Source of the DNA: Tupaia tana
Lineage: Eukaryota; Chordata; Mammalia; Scandentia; Tupaiidae
DNA: 64,000 nt
Assembly: GCA_026018925.1 (NCBI GenBank)
Contig: JAKSZU010000132.1
Location: 186,001-250,000 of the forward strand
Direction: 5' to 3'
The notes below the pieces were generated by a model that was given only the letters and a program-made list of their open reading frames with translations, did no database searches and had not been told where the DNA came from. Each line of letters starts with the position of its first letter. Positions within the stretch are counted from its first letter, which is position 1. Of this stretch, positions 12,220-25,042 are shown one piece after another. Position numbers and translations under genes: made by a program.

Positions 12220-14097
12220 CTCCCTACCACACTAGCTTTGCTTGCTGGAGGCTGAATTATCAGTAGAAAATCTTCATTTCGCCTGTGCCCTGAAATATCT
12301 AGTTCCCAGTATCCATGTGGAATCTTCTCAGAGAATGGCTCAACTCTCCTGCCTGGGAGAAAGTAGCAGAAGGGCTTATTAACAAAACAAAAGATGGAGC
12401 TGAGAGCCAGAGAGAAATTCTACCTTTAAAAATATCGTAAAAAGGCAAAATTACCAAAAAAAAAAATGAGGAAGCAGGAGCAGAGAGAGACAGAGACCTC
12501 AGAGACACAGAGACAGGGATAGAAGGGCAGAGGGGCTCCCTACCACACTAGCTTTGCTTGCTTGAGGCTGAATTATGAGTAGAAAATCTTCATTTCGCCT
12601 GTGCCCTGACATATCTATTTCGCAGTATCCATGTGGAATATTCTCAGAGAATGGCTCAACTCTCCTGCCTGGGAGAAAGGAGCAGAAGGGCTTATTAACA
12701 AAACAAAAGATGGAGCTGAGAGCCAGAGAGAAATTCTATCTTTAAAAAAATCGTAAAAAGGAAAAATTAATAAAAAAAAATGAGGAGACAGGAGCAGAGT
12801 GAGACAGAGACCTCAGAGACACAGAGACAGGGATAGAAGGCCAGAGGGGCTCCCTACCACACTAGCTTTGCTTGCTGGAGGCTGAATTATGAGTAGAAAA
12901 TCTTTATTTCGCCTGTTCCCTGAAATATCTAGTTCCCAGTATCCATGTGGAATCTTCTCAGAGAATGGCTCAACTCTCCTGCCTGGGAGAAAGGAGCAGA
13001 AGGGCTTATTAACAAAACAAAAGATGGAGCTGAGAGCCAGAGAGAAATTCTACCTTTAAAAAAATCGTAAAAAGGAAAAATTACCAAAAAAATGAGGAGA
13101 CAGGAGCAGAGAGAGACAGAGACCTCAGAGACACAGAGACAGGGATAGAAGGCCAGAGGGGCTCCCTACCACACTAGCTTTGCTTGCTGGAGGCTGAATT
13201 ATGAGTAGAAAATCTTCATTTCGACTGTTCCCTGAAATATCTAGTTCCCAGTATCCATGTGGAATCTTCTCAGAGAATGGCTCTACTCTCCTGCCTGGGA
13301 GAAAGGAGCAGAAAGGCTTATTAACAAAACAAAAGATGGAGCTGAGAGCCAGAGAGAAATTCTACCTTTAAAAAAATCGTAAAAAGGAAAAATTACCAAA
13401 ACAAATGAGGAGACAGGAGCAGAGAGAGACAGAGACCTCAGAGACACAGGGACAGGGATAGAAGGCCAGAGGGGCTCCCTACCACACTAGCTTTGCATGC
13501 TGGAGGCTGAATTATGAGTAGAAAATCTTCATTTCGCCTGTGCCTGAAATATCTTGTTCTCAGTATCCATGTGGAATCTTCTCAGAGAATGGCTCAACTC
13601 TCCTGCCTGGGAGAAAGGAGCAGAAAGGCTTATTAACAAAACAAAAGATGGAACTGAGAGCCAGAGAGAAATTCTACCTTTAAAAAAATCATAAAAAGGA
13701 AAAATTACCAAAAAAATGAGGAGACAGGAGCAGAGAGAGACAGAGACCTCAGAGACACAGATACAGGGATAGAAGGCCAGAGGGGTTCCCTACCACACTA
13801 GCGTTGCTTGCTGGAGGCTGAATTATGAGTAGAAAATCTGAACTTCGCCTGTCCCATGTAATATCTAGTTCCGAGTATCCATGTGGAATCTTCTCAGAGA
13901 ATGGCTCAACTTTCCTGCCTGGGAGAAAGGAGCAGAAGGGCTTATTAACAAAACAAAAGATGGAGCTGAGAGCCAGAGGGAAATTCTAACTTTAAAAAAA
14001 TCGAAAAATGAAAAATTACCAAAAAAAATGAGGAGACAGGAGCAGAGAGAGACAGAGACCTCAGAGACACAGAGACAGGGATAGAAGGCCAGAGGGG
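12220..14097 (+). repeat. HOR family B, copy 2 (positions B1-B6)
   Basis: Six monomers (12220, 12536, 12850, 13162, 13475, 13786) repeat the B1-B6 marker order. After B6 the array changes to family C monomers instead of continuing to B7-B9. Confidence 0.9.
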
Positions 14098-15661
14098 CTC
14101 CCTACCACACTAGCTTTGCTTGCTGGAGGCTGAATTATGAGTAGAAAATCTTCATTTCGCCCGTTCCCTGAAATATCTAGTTCCCAGTATCCATGTGGAA
14201 TCTTCTCATAGAATGGCTCAACTCTCCTGTCTGGGAGATAGGAGCAGAAGGGCTTATTAACAAAACAAAAGAAGGAGCTGAGAGCCAGAGAGAAATTCTA
14301 CCTTTAAAAAAATCGTAAAAAGGAAAAATTACCAAAAATATGAGGAGACAGGAGCAGAGAGAGACAGAGACATCAGAGACACAGAGACAGGGATAGAAGG
14401 CCAGAGGGGCTCCCTACCACACTAGCTTTGCTTGCTGGAGGCTGAATTATGAGTAGAAAATCTTCATTTCGCCTGTTCCCTGAAATATCTAGTTCCCAGT
14501 ATCCATGTGGAACCTTCTCATAGAATGGCTCAACTCTCCTGCCTGAGAGATAGGAGCAGAAGGGCTTATTAACAAAACTAAAGAAGGAGCTGAGAGCCAG
14601 AGAGAAATTCTACCTTTAAAAAAATCGTAAAAAGGAAAAATTACCAAAAAAATTGAGGAGACAGGAGCAGAGAGAGACAGAGACCTCAGAGACACAGAGA
14701 CAGGGATAGAAGGCCAGAGGGGCTCCCTACCACACTAGCTTTGCTTGCTGGAGGCTGAATTATGAGTAGAAAATCTTCATTTCGCCTTTGCCCTGAAATA
14801 TCTAGTTCGCAGTATCCATGTGGAATATTCTCAGAGAATGGCTCAACCCTCCTGCCTGGGAGAAAGGAGCAGAAGGGATTATTAACAAAAGAAAAGATGG
14901 AGCTGAGAGCCAGAGAGAAATTCTACGTTTAAAAAAATCTTAAAAAGGAACAATTACCAAAAATAAATGAGGAGACAGGCGCAGAGAGAGAAAGAGATCT
15001 CAGAGACACAGAGACAGGGATAGAAGGCCAGAGGGGCTCCCTACCACACTAGCTTTGCTTGCTGGAGGCTGAATCATGAGTAGAAAATCTTCATTTCGCC
15101 TGTGCCCTGAAATATCTAGTACCCAGTATCCATGTGGAATCTTCTCAGAGAATAGCTCAACTCTCCTGCCTGGGAGAAAGGAGTAGAAGGGCTTAATAAC
15201 AAAACAAAAGATGGAGCTGAGAGCCAGAAGGAAATTCTACCTTTAAAAAAATCGTAAAAAGGAAAAATTACCAAAAAAAATGTGGAGACAGGAGCAGAGA
15301 GAGACAGAGACCTCAGAGACACAGAGACAGGGATAGAAGGCCAGAGGGGCTCCCTACCACACTAGCTTTGCTTGCTGGAAGCTGAATTATGAGTATAAAA
15401 TCTTCATTTCGCCTGTGACCTTAAATATCTAGTTCCCAGTATCCATGTCGAATCTTCTCATAGAATGGCTCAACTCTCCTGCCTGGGAGAAAGGAGCAGA
15501 AGGGCTTATTAACAAAACAAAAGAAGGAGCTGAGAGCCAGAGAGAAATTCTACCTTTAAAAAAATCGTAAAAATGAAAAATTAACAAAAAATTGAGGAGA
15601 CAGGAGCAGAGAGAGACAGAGAACACAGAGTCACAGAGAAAGGGATAGAAGGCCAGAGGGG
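14098..15661 (+). repeat. Family C run, positions C1-C5
   Basis: Five monomers carry the C markers in order: C1 cctgtctgggagata; C2 aaaactaaagaagg; C3 cctttgccc, gggattatt and ctacgttt; C4 cttaataac with gccagaagg; C5 ggaagctg with gtgaccttaaat. Together with the preceding B2 copy, this block matches 20358-24108 about 8.45 kb away. The sequence is less uniform than the C copies after 22543. Confidence 0.87.
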
Positions 15662-18600
15662 CTCCCTACCACACTAGCTTTGCTTGCTGGAGGCTGAATT
15701 ATGAGTAGAAAATCTTCATTTCGCCTGTGCCCTGAAATATCTAGTTCCAAGTATCCATGTGGAATCTTCTCAGAGAATGGCTCAACTCTCCTGCCTGGGA
15801 GAAAGGAGCAGAAGGGCTTATTAACAAAACAAAAGATGGAGCTGAGAGCCAGAGAGAAATTCTACCTTTAAAAAAATCGTAAAAAGGAAAAATTACTAAA
15901 AATAAATGAGGAGACAGGAGCAGAGAGAGAAAGAGACCTCAGAGACACAGAGACAGGGATAGAAGGCCAGAGGGGCTCCCTACCACACTAGCTTTGCTTG
16001 CTGGAGGCTAAATTATGAGTAGAAAATCTACATTTCGCCTTTGCCCTGAAATATCTAGTTCCAAGTATCCATTTGGAAACTTCTCAGAGAATGGCTCAAC
16101 TCTCCTGCCTGGGAGAAAGGAGGAGCAGGGCTTAATAACAAAACAAAAGATGGAGCTGAGAGCCAGAGGGAAATTCTACCTTTAAAAAAATCGTAAAAAG
16201 GAAAAATTACCAAAAAAATATGTGGAGACAGGAGCAGAGAGAGACAGAGACCTCAGAGACACAGAGACAGGGATAGAAGGCCAGAGGGGCTCCCTAGCAC
16301 ACTAGCTTTGCTTGCTGGAAGCTGAATTATGAGTATAAAATCTTCATTTCCCCTGTGACCTTAAATATCTAGTTCCCAGTTTCCATGTGGAATCTTCTCA
16401 TAGAATGGCTCAACTCTCCTGCCTGGGAGAAAGGAGCAGAAGGGCTTATTAACAAAACAAAAGAAGGAGCTGAGAGCCAGAGAGAAATTCTACCTTTAAA
16501 AAAATCGTAAAAATGAAAAATTAACAAAAAAATGAGGAGACAGGAGCAGAGAGAGACAGAGAACTCAGAGACACAGAGACAGGGATAGAAGGCCAGAGGG
16601 GCTCCCTACCACACTAGCTTTGCTTGCTGGAGGCTGAATTATGAGTAGAAAATTTTCATTTCGCCTGTGCCCTGAAATATCTAGTTCCAAGTATCCATGT
16701 GGAATCTTCTCAGAGAATGGCTCAACTCTCCTGCCTGCGAGAAAGGAGCAGAAGGGCTTATTAACAAAACAAAAGATGGAGCTGAGAGCCAGAGAGAAAT
16801 TCTACCTTTAAAAAAATCGTAAAAAGGAAAAATTACCAAAAAAAATGAGGAGACAGGAGCAGAGAGAGACAGAGACCTCAGAGACACAGAGACAGGGATA
16901 GAAGGCCAGAGGGGCTCCCTACCACACTAGCTTTGCTTGCTGGAGGCTGAATTATGAGTAGAAAATCTTCATTTCGCCTGTGTCCTGAAATATCTAGTTC
17001 CCAGTATCCATGTGGAATCTTCTCAGAGAATGGCTCAACTCTCCTGCCTGGGAGATAGGAACAGAAGGGCTTATTAACAAAACAAAAGAAGGAGCTGAGA
17101 GCCAGAGAGAAATTCTACCTTTAAAAAAATCGTAAAAAGGAAAAATTACCAAAAAAAATGAGGAGACAGGAGCAGAGAGAGACAGAGACCTCAGAGACAC
17201 AGAGACAGGGATAGAAGGCCAGAGGGGCTCCCTACCACACTAGCTTTGCTTGCTGGAGGCTGAATTATGAGTAGAAAATCTTCATTTCGCCTGTTCCCTG
17301 AAATATCTAGTTCCCAGTATCCATGTGGAACCTTCTCATAGAATGGCTCAACTCTCCTGCCTGGGAGAAAGGAGCAGAAGGGATTATTAACAAAACAAAA
17401 GATGGAGCTGAGAGCCAGAGAGAAATTCTACGTTTAAAAAAATCTTAAAAAGGAACAATTACCAAAAATAAATGAGGAGACAGGAGCAGAGAGAGACAGA
17501 GACCTCAGAGACACAGAGACAGGGATAGAAGGCCAGAGGGGCTCCCTACCACACTAGCTTTGCTTGCTGGAGGATGAATTATGAGTAGAAAATCTTCATT
17601 TCGCCTTTGCTGTGAAATAACTAGTTCCCAGTATCCATGTGGAATCTTCTCAGAGAATGGCTCAACTCTCCTGCCTGGGAGAAAGGAGCTGAAGGGCTTA
17701 ATAACAAAACAAAAGATGGAGCTGAGAGCCAGAGGGAAATTCTACCTTTAAAAAAATCGTAAAAAGGAAAAATTACCAAAAATAAATGTGGAGACAGGAG
17801 CAGAGAGAGACAGAGACCTCAGAGACCCAGAGACAGGGATAGAAGGCCAGATGGCCTCCCTACCACACTAGCTTTGCTTGCTGGAAGCTGAATTATGAGT
17901 ATAAAATCTTCATTTAGCCTGTGACCTTAAATATCTAGTTCCCACTATCCATGTGGAATATTCTCATAGAATGGCTCAACTCTCCTGCCTGGGAGAAAGG
18001 AGCAGAAGGGCTTATTAACAAAACAAAAGAAGGAGCTGAGAGCCAGAGAGAAATTCTACCTTTAAAAAAATCGTAAAAAGGAAAAATTACCAAAAAAATT
18101 GAGGAGACAGGAGCAGAGAGAGACAGAGAACTCAGAGACACAGAGACAGGGATAGAAGGCCAGAGGGGCTCCCTACCACACTAGCTTTGCTTGGTGGAGG
18201 CTGAATTATCAGTAGAAAATCTTCATTTCGCCTGTGCCCTGAAATATCTAGTTCCCAGTATCCATGTGGAATCTTCTCAGAGAATGGCTCAACTCTCCTG
18301 CCTGGGAGAAAGGAGCAGAAGGGCTTATTAACAAAACAAAAGATGGAGCTGAGAGCCAGAGAGAAATTCTACCTTTAAAAAATCGTAAAAAGGAAAAATT
18401 ACCAAAAAAAATGAGGAGACAGGAGCAGAGAGATACAGAGAACTCTGAGACACAGAGACAGGGATAGAAGGCCAGAGGGGCTCCCTACCACACTAGCTTT
18501 GCTTGCTGGAGGCTGAATTATGAGTAAAAAATCTTAACTTCGCCTGTCCCCTGAAATATCTTGTTCCGAGTATCCATGTGGAATCTTCTCAGAGAATGGC

Positions 18601-19107
18601 TCAACTCTCCTGCCTGGGAGAAAGAAGCAGAAGGGCTTATTAACAAAACAAAAGATGGAGCTGAGAGCCAGAGGGAAATTCTAACTTTAAAAAAATCGTA
18701 AAAAGGAAAAATTACCAAAAAGAAATGAGGAGACAGGAGCAGAGAGAGACAGAGAGCTCAGAGACACAGAGACAGGGATAGAAGGCCAGAGGGGCTCCCT
18801 ACCACACTAGCTTTGCTTGCTGGAGGCTGAATTATGAGTAGAAAATCTTCATTTCGCCTGTTCCCTGAAATATCTCCTTCCCAGTATCCATGTGGAATCT
18901 TCTCATAGAATGGCTCAACTCTCCTGCCTGGGAGATAGGAGCAGAAGGGCTTATTAACAAAACAAAAGAAGGAGCTGAAAGCCAGAGAGAAATTCTACAT
19001 TTAAAAAAATCGTAAAAAAGAAAAATTACCAAAAAAAATGAGGAGACAGGAGCAGAGAGAGACAGAGACCTCAGAGACACAGAGACAGGGATAGAAGGCC
19101 AGAGGGG
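15662..19107 (+). repeat. Mixed family C-like and mosaic monomers (11 monomers)
   Basis: Contains C6-like 5' ends (ttccaagtatcc at 15662 and 16602), the unusual aggaggagcagg monomer at 15976, the ctagcac monomer at 16290, and C2/C3, C4-like and C5-like monomers at 17228, 17542 and 17856. The monomer at 18481 belongs to the aatcttaactt type. The run 15976-17227 has a shorter relative at 31918-32857. I see only satellite sequence. Confidence 0.85.
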
Positions 19108-20044
19108 CTCCCTACCACACTAGCGTTGCTTGCTGGAGGCTGAATTATGAGTAGAAAATCTTCATTTCGCCTGTGCCCTGAAATATCTTTTACGCAGTAT
19201 CCATGTTGAATCTTCTCAGAGAATGGCTCAACTCTCCTGCCTGGGAGAAAGGAGCAGAAGGGCTTATTAACAAAACAAAAGATGGAGCTGAGAGTCAGAG
19301 AGAAATTTTACCTTTAAAAAAATCTTAAAAGGAAAAATTACCAAAAAAAATGAGGAGACAGGAGCAGAGATAGACAGAGACCTCAGAGACACAGAGACAG
19401 GGATAGAAGGCCAGAGGGGCTCCCTACCCCAAATCTTTGCTTGCTGGAGGCTGAATTATGAGTAGAAAATCTTCATTTCGCCTGTGCCCTGAAATATCTA
19501 GTTCCCAGTATCCATGTGGAAACTTCTCAGAGAATTGCTCAACTCTCCTGCATGGGAGAAAGGAGCAGAAGGGCTTATTAACAAAACAAAAGATGGAGCT
19601 GAGAGCCAGAGAGAAATTCTACCTTTAAAAATATCGTAAAAAGGAAAAATTACCAAAAAAAATGAGGAGACAGGAGCAGAAAGAGACAGAGACCTCAGAG
19701 ACACAGAGAAAGGGATAGAAGGCCAGAGGGGCTCCCTCCCACAAAAGCTTTGCTTGCTGGAGGCTGAATTATGAGTAGAAAATCTTCATTTCGCCTGTGC
19801 CCTGAAATATCTAGTTCCCAGTATCCATGTGGAATCTTCTCAGAGAATGGCTCAACTCTCCTGCCTGGGAGAAAGTAGCAGAAGGGCTTATTAACAAAAC
19901 AAAAGATGGAGCTGAGAGCCAGAGAGAAATTCTACCTTTAAAAAAATCGTAAAAAGGAAAAATTACCAAAACAAATGAGGAGACAGGAGCAGAGAGAGAC
20001 AGAGACCTCAGAGTCACAGGGACAGGGATAGAAGGCCAGAGGGG
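19108..20044 (+). repeat. Isolated family A relict (A1, A2/A3, A4 types)
   Basis: Three monomers carry A1 (tacgcagtatcc, catgttgaatc), A2 (ctaccccaaatc) and A4 (cacaaaagc) markers in A order, about 14 kb from the main A block. The middle monomer is an A2/A3 hybrid. The last starts as A4 and ends with B4 features (aaaacaaatgagg). Confidence 0.85.
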
Positions 20045-20670
20045 CTCCCTACCACACTAGCTTTGCTTGCTGGAGGCTGAATTATGAGTAGAAAATCTTC
20101 ATTTCGCCTGTGCCCTGAAATATCTAGTTCCAAGTATCCATGTGGAATCTTCTCAGAGAATGGCTCAACTCTCCTGCCTGGGAGAAAGGAGCAGAAGGGC
20201 TTATTAACAAAACAAAAGATGGAGCTGAGAGCCAGAGAGAAATTCTACCTTTAAAAAAATCGTAAAAAGGAAAAATTACCAAAACAAATGAGGAGACAGG
20301 AGCAGAGAGAGACAGAGACCTCAGAGACACAGGGACAGGGATAGAAGGCCAGAGGGTCTCCCTACCACACTAGCTTTGCTTGCTGGAGGCTGAATTATGA
20401 GTAGAAAATCTTCATATCGCCTGTGCCCTGAAATATCAAGTTCCCAGTATCCATGTGGAATCTTCTCAGAGAATGGCTCAACTCTCCTGCCTGGGAGAAA
20501 GGAGCAGAAGGGCTTATTAACAAAACAAAAGATGGAGCTGAGAGCCAGAGAGAAATTATACCTTTAAAAATATCGTAAAAAGGAAAATTTCCAAAAGTAA
20601 ATGAGGAGACAGGACCAGAGAGAGACAGAGAACTCAGAGACACAGAGACAGGGATAGAAGGCCAGAGGGG
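20045..20670 (+). repeat. Bridge monomers before HOR B copy 3
   Basis: The monomer at 20045 combines ttccaagtatcc with the B4-type aaaacaaatgagg. The monomer at 20358 (cttcatatcgcc, aaattatacc) matches B9 at 11907 and marks the left end of a 12-monomer segment shared with 11907-15661. Confidence 0.82.
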
Positions 20671-22542
20671 CTCCCTACCACACTAGCTTTGCTTGCTGGA
20701 GGCTGAATTATGAGTATAAAATCTTCATTTCGCCTGTGCCCTGAAATATCTAGTTCCCAGTATCCATGTGGAATCTTCTCAGAGAATGGCTCAACTCTCC
20801 TGCCTGGGAGAAAGTAGCAGAAGGGCTTATTAACAAAACAAAAGATGGAGCTGAGAGCCTGAGAGAAATTCTACCTTTAAAAATATCGTAAAAAGGCAAA
20901 ATTACCAAAAAAAAATGAGGAAGCAGGAGCAGAGAGAGACAGAGACCTCAGAGACACAGAGACAGGGATAGAAGGCCAGAGGGGCTCCCTACCACACTAG
21001 CTTTGCTTGCTTGAGGCTGAAATATGAGTAGAAAATCTTCATTTCGCCTGTGCCCTGAAATATCTATTTCGCAGTATCCATGTGGAATATTCTCAGAGAA
21101 TGGCTCAACTCTCCTGCCTGGGAGAAAGGAGCAGAAGGGCTTATTAACAAAACAAAAGATGGAGCTGAGAGCCAGAGAGAAATTCTATCTTTAAAAAAAT
21201 CGTAAAAAGGAAAAGTTAAAAAAAAAATGAGGAGACAAGAGCAGAGTGAGACAGAGACCTCAGAGACACAGAGACAGGGATAGAAGGCCAGAGGGGCTCC
21301 CTACCACACTAGCTTTGCTTGCTGGAGGCTGAATTATGAGTAGAAAATCTTCATTTCGCCTGTTCCCTGAAATATCTAGTTCCCAGTATCCATGTGGAAT
21401 CTTCTCAGAGAATGGCTCAACTCTCCTGCCTGGGAGAAAGGAGCAGAATTGCTTATTAACAAAACAAAAGATGGAGCTGAGAGCCAGAGAGAAATTCTAC
21501 CTTTAAAAAAATCGTAAAAAGGAAAAATTACCAAAAAAATGAGGAGAGAGGAGCAGAGAGAGACAGAGACCTCAGAGACACAGAGACAGGGATAGAAGGC
21601 CAGAGGGGCTCCCTACCACACTAGCTTTGCTTGCTGGAGGCTGAATTATGAGTAGAAAATCTTCATTTCGCCTGTTCCCCGAAATATCTAGTTCCCAGTA
21701 TCCATGTGGAATCTTCTCAGAGAATGGCTCAACTCTCCTGCCTGGGAGAAAGGAGCAGAAGGGCTTATTAACAAAACAAAAGATGGAGCTGAGAGCCAGA
21801 GAGAAATTCTACCTTTAAAAAAATCGTAAAAAGGAAAAATTACCAAAACAAATGAGGAGACAGGAGCAGAGAGAGACAGAGACCTCAGAGACACAGGGAC
21901 AGGGATAGAAGGCCAGAGGGGCTCCCTACCACACTAGCTTTGCATGCTGGAGGCTGAATTATGAGTAGAAAATCTTCATTTCGCCTGTGCCCTGAAATAT
22001 CTTGTTCCCAGTATCCATGTGGAATCTTCTCAGAGAATGGCTCAACTCTCCTGCCTGGGAGAAAGGAGCAGAAAGGCTTATTAACAAAACAAAAGATGGA
22101 ACTGAGAGCCAGAGAGAAATTCTACCTTTAAAAAAATCATAAAAAAAAATTACCAAAAAAATGAGGAGACAGGAGCAGAGAGAGACAGAGACCTCAGAGA
22201 CACAGATACAGGGATAGAAGGCCAGAGGGGCTCCCTACCACACTAGCGTTGCTTGCTGGAGGCTGAATTATGAGTAGAAAATCTGAACTTCGCCTGTCCC
22301 CTGTAATATCTAGTTCCGAGTATCCATGTGGAATCTTCTCAGAGAATGGCTCAACTTTCCTGCCTGGGAGAAAGGAGCAGAAGGGCTTATTAACAAAACA
22401 AAAGATGGAGCTGAGAGCCAGAGGGAAATTCTAACTTTAAAAAAATCGAAAAATGAAAAATTACCAAAAAAAATGAGGAGACAGGAGCAGAGAGAGACAG
22501 AGACCTCAGAGACACAGAGACAGGGATAGAAGGCCATAGGGG
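20671..22542 (+). repeat. HOR family B, copy 3 (positions B1-B6)
   Basis: Six monomers (20671, 20985, 21297, 21609, 21922, 22231) carry B1-B6 markers. The B5 monomer at 21922 is the shortest in the window (309 bp) because its A-rich segment lacks several bases. As in copy 2, B6 is followed directly by C1. Confidence 0.9.
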
Positions 22543-25042
22543 CTCCCTACCCACACTAGCTTTGCTTGCTGGAGGCTGAATTATGAGTAGAAAATCTTCA
22601 TTTCGCCTGTTCCCTGAAATATCTAGTTCCCAGTATCCATGTGGAATCTTCTCATAGAATGGCTCAACTCTCCTGTCTGGGAGATAGGAGCAGAAGGGAT
22701 TATTAACAAAACAAAAGAAGGAGCTGAGAGCCAGAGAGAAATTCTACCTTTAAAAAAATCGTAAAAAGGAAAAATTACCAAAAAAAATGAGGAGACAGGA
22801 GCAGAGAGAGACAGAGACCTCAGAGACACAGAGACAGGGATAGAAGGCCAGAGGGGCTCCCTACCACACTAGCTTTGCTTGCTGGAGGCTGAATTATGAG
22901 TAGAAAATCTTCATTTCGCCTGTGCCCTGAAATATCTAGTTCCCAGTATCCATGTGGAACCTTCTCATAGAATGGCTCAACTCTCCTGCCTGGGAGAAAG
23001 GAGCAGAAGGGCTTATTAACAAAACTAAAGAAGGAGCTGAGAGCCAGAGAGAAATTCTACCTTTAAAAAAATCGTAAAAAGGAAAAATTACCAAAAAAAT
23101 TGAGGAGACAGGAGCAGAGAGAGACAGAGACCTCAGAGACACAGAGACAGGGATAGAAGGCCAGAGGGGCTCCCTACCACACTAGCTTTGCTTGCTGGAG
23201 GCTGAATTATGAGTACAAAATCTTCATTTCGCCTTTGCCCTGAAATATATAGTTCGCAGTATCCATGTGGAATATTCTCAGAGAATGGCTCAACCCTCCT
23301 GCCTGGGAGAAAGGAGCAGAAGGGATTATTAAAAAAACAAAAGATGGAGCTGAGAGCCAGAGAGAAATTCTCCGTTTAAAAAAATCTTAAAAAGGAACAA
23401 TTACCAAAAATAAATGAGGAGACAGGAGCAGAGAGAGAAAGAGACCTCAGAGACACAGAGACAGGGATAGAAGGCCAGAGGGGCTCCCTACCACACTAGC
23501 TTTGCTTGCTGGAGGCTGAATTATGAGTAGAAAATCTTCATTTCGCCTGTGCCCTGAAATATCTAGTTCCCAGTATCCATGTGGAATCTTCTCAGAGAGT
23601 GGTTCAACTCTCCTGCCTGGGAGAAAGGAGCAGAAGGGCTTAATAACAAAACAAAAGATGGAGCTGAGAGCCAGAAGGAAATTCTACCTTTAAAAAAATC
23701 GTAAAAAGGAAAAATTACCAAAAAAAATGTGGAGAGAGGAGCAGAGAGAGACAGAGACCTCAGAGACACAGAGACAGGGATAGAAGGCCAGAGGGGCTCC
23801 CTACCACACTAGCTTTGCTTGCTGGAAGCTGAATTATGAGTATAAAATCTTCATTTCGCCTGTGACCTTAAATATCTAGTTCCCAGTATCCGTGTGGAAT
23901 ATTCTCATAGAATGGCTCAACTCTCCTGCCCGGGAGAAAGGAGCAGAAGGGCTTATTAACAAAACAAAAGAAGGAGCTGAGAGCCAGGGAGAAATTCTAC
24001 CTTTAAAAAAATCGTAAAAATGAAAAATTAAGAAAAAAATGAGGAGACAGGAGCAGAGAGAGACAGAGAACTCAGAGTCACAGAGACAGGGATAGAAGGC
24101 CAGAGGGGCTCCCTACCACACTAGCTTTGCTTGCTGGAGGCTGAATTATGAGTAGAAAATCTTCATTTCGCCTGTGCCCTGAAATATCTAGTTCCAAGTA
24201 TCCATGTGGAATCTTCTCAGAGAATGGCTCAACTCTCCTGCCTGGGAGAAAGGAGCAGAAGGGCTTATTAACAAAACAAAAGATGGAGCTGAGAGCCAGA
24301 GAGAAATTCTACTTTTAAAAAAATCGTAAAAAGGAAAAATTACCAAAAAAAGAGGAGACAGGAGCAGAGAGAGACAGAGACCTCAGAGACACAGAGACAG
24401 GGATAGAAGGCCAGAGGGGCTCCCTACCACACTAGCTTTGCTTGCTGGAGGCTGAATTATTAGTAGAAAATCTTCATTTCGCCTGTGACCTGAAATATCT
24501 AGTTCCCAGTATCCATGTGGAATCTTCTCAGAGAATGGCTCAATTCTCCTGCCTGGGAGAAAGGAGCAGAAGGGCTTATTAACAAAACAAAAGATGGAGC
24601 TGAGAGCCAGAGAGAAATTCTTCCTTTAAAAAAATCTTAAAAGGAAAAATTACCAAAAATATGAGGAGACAGGAGCAGAGAGAGACAGAGACCTCAGAGA
24701 CACAGAGACAGGTATAGAAGGCCAGAGGGGCTCCCTACCACAAAATCTTTGCTTGCTGGAGGCTGAATTATGAGTAGAAAATCTTCATTTCGCCTGTGCC
24801 CTGAAATATCTAGTTCCCAGTACCCATGTGGAAACTTCTCAGAGAATGGCTCAACTCTCCTGCCTGGGAGAAAGTTGCAGAAGGGCTTATTAACAAAACA
24901 AAAGATGGAGCTGAGCGCCAGAGAGAAATTCTACCTTTAAAAAAATCGTAAAAAGGAAAATTACCAAAAATAAATGAGGAGAAAGGAGCAGAGAGAAACA
25001 GAGACCTCAGAAACACAGAGACAGTGATAGAAGGCCGAGGGG
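22543..25042 (+). repeat. HOR family C, copy 1 (8 monomers)
   Basis: Monomers at 22543, 22857, 23170, 23484, 23797, 24109, 24420 and 24731 define C1-C8. C6 has ttccaagtatcc, C7 has gaattattagtag with attcttcc, and C8 has cacaaaatctttg, aaagttgcag, gagcgccag and a one-base loss giving ggccgagggg. Copy 1 and copy 2 share rare private bases (tgcccgggag in C5; attaagaaaa in C5), so they are very recent duplicates. Confidence 0.95.

Noticed and set aside
18264-18467. A 67-codon + strand open frame beginning at the ATG of ccatgtgg
   Set aside because: It stays open only in monomers whose A-run before atcgtaa has a changed length; with the usual seven A bases it meets a stop at once. Its presence follows satellite indels, not selection.
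23484-23796. A perfect match to the RNA polymerase III B-box core (gttcaactc) in some C4 monomers
   Set aside because: It comes from one base change in a subset of monomers. I found no convincing A box at a suitable distance and no cloverleaf, so it is best explained by chance.
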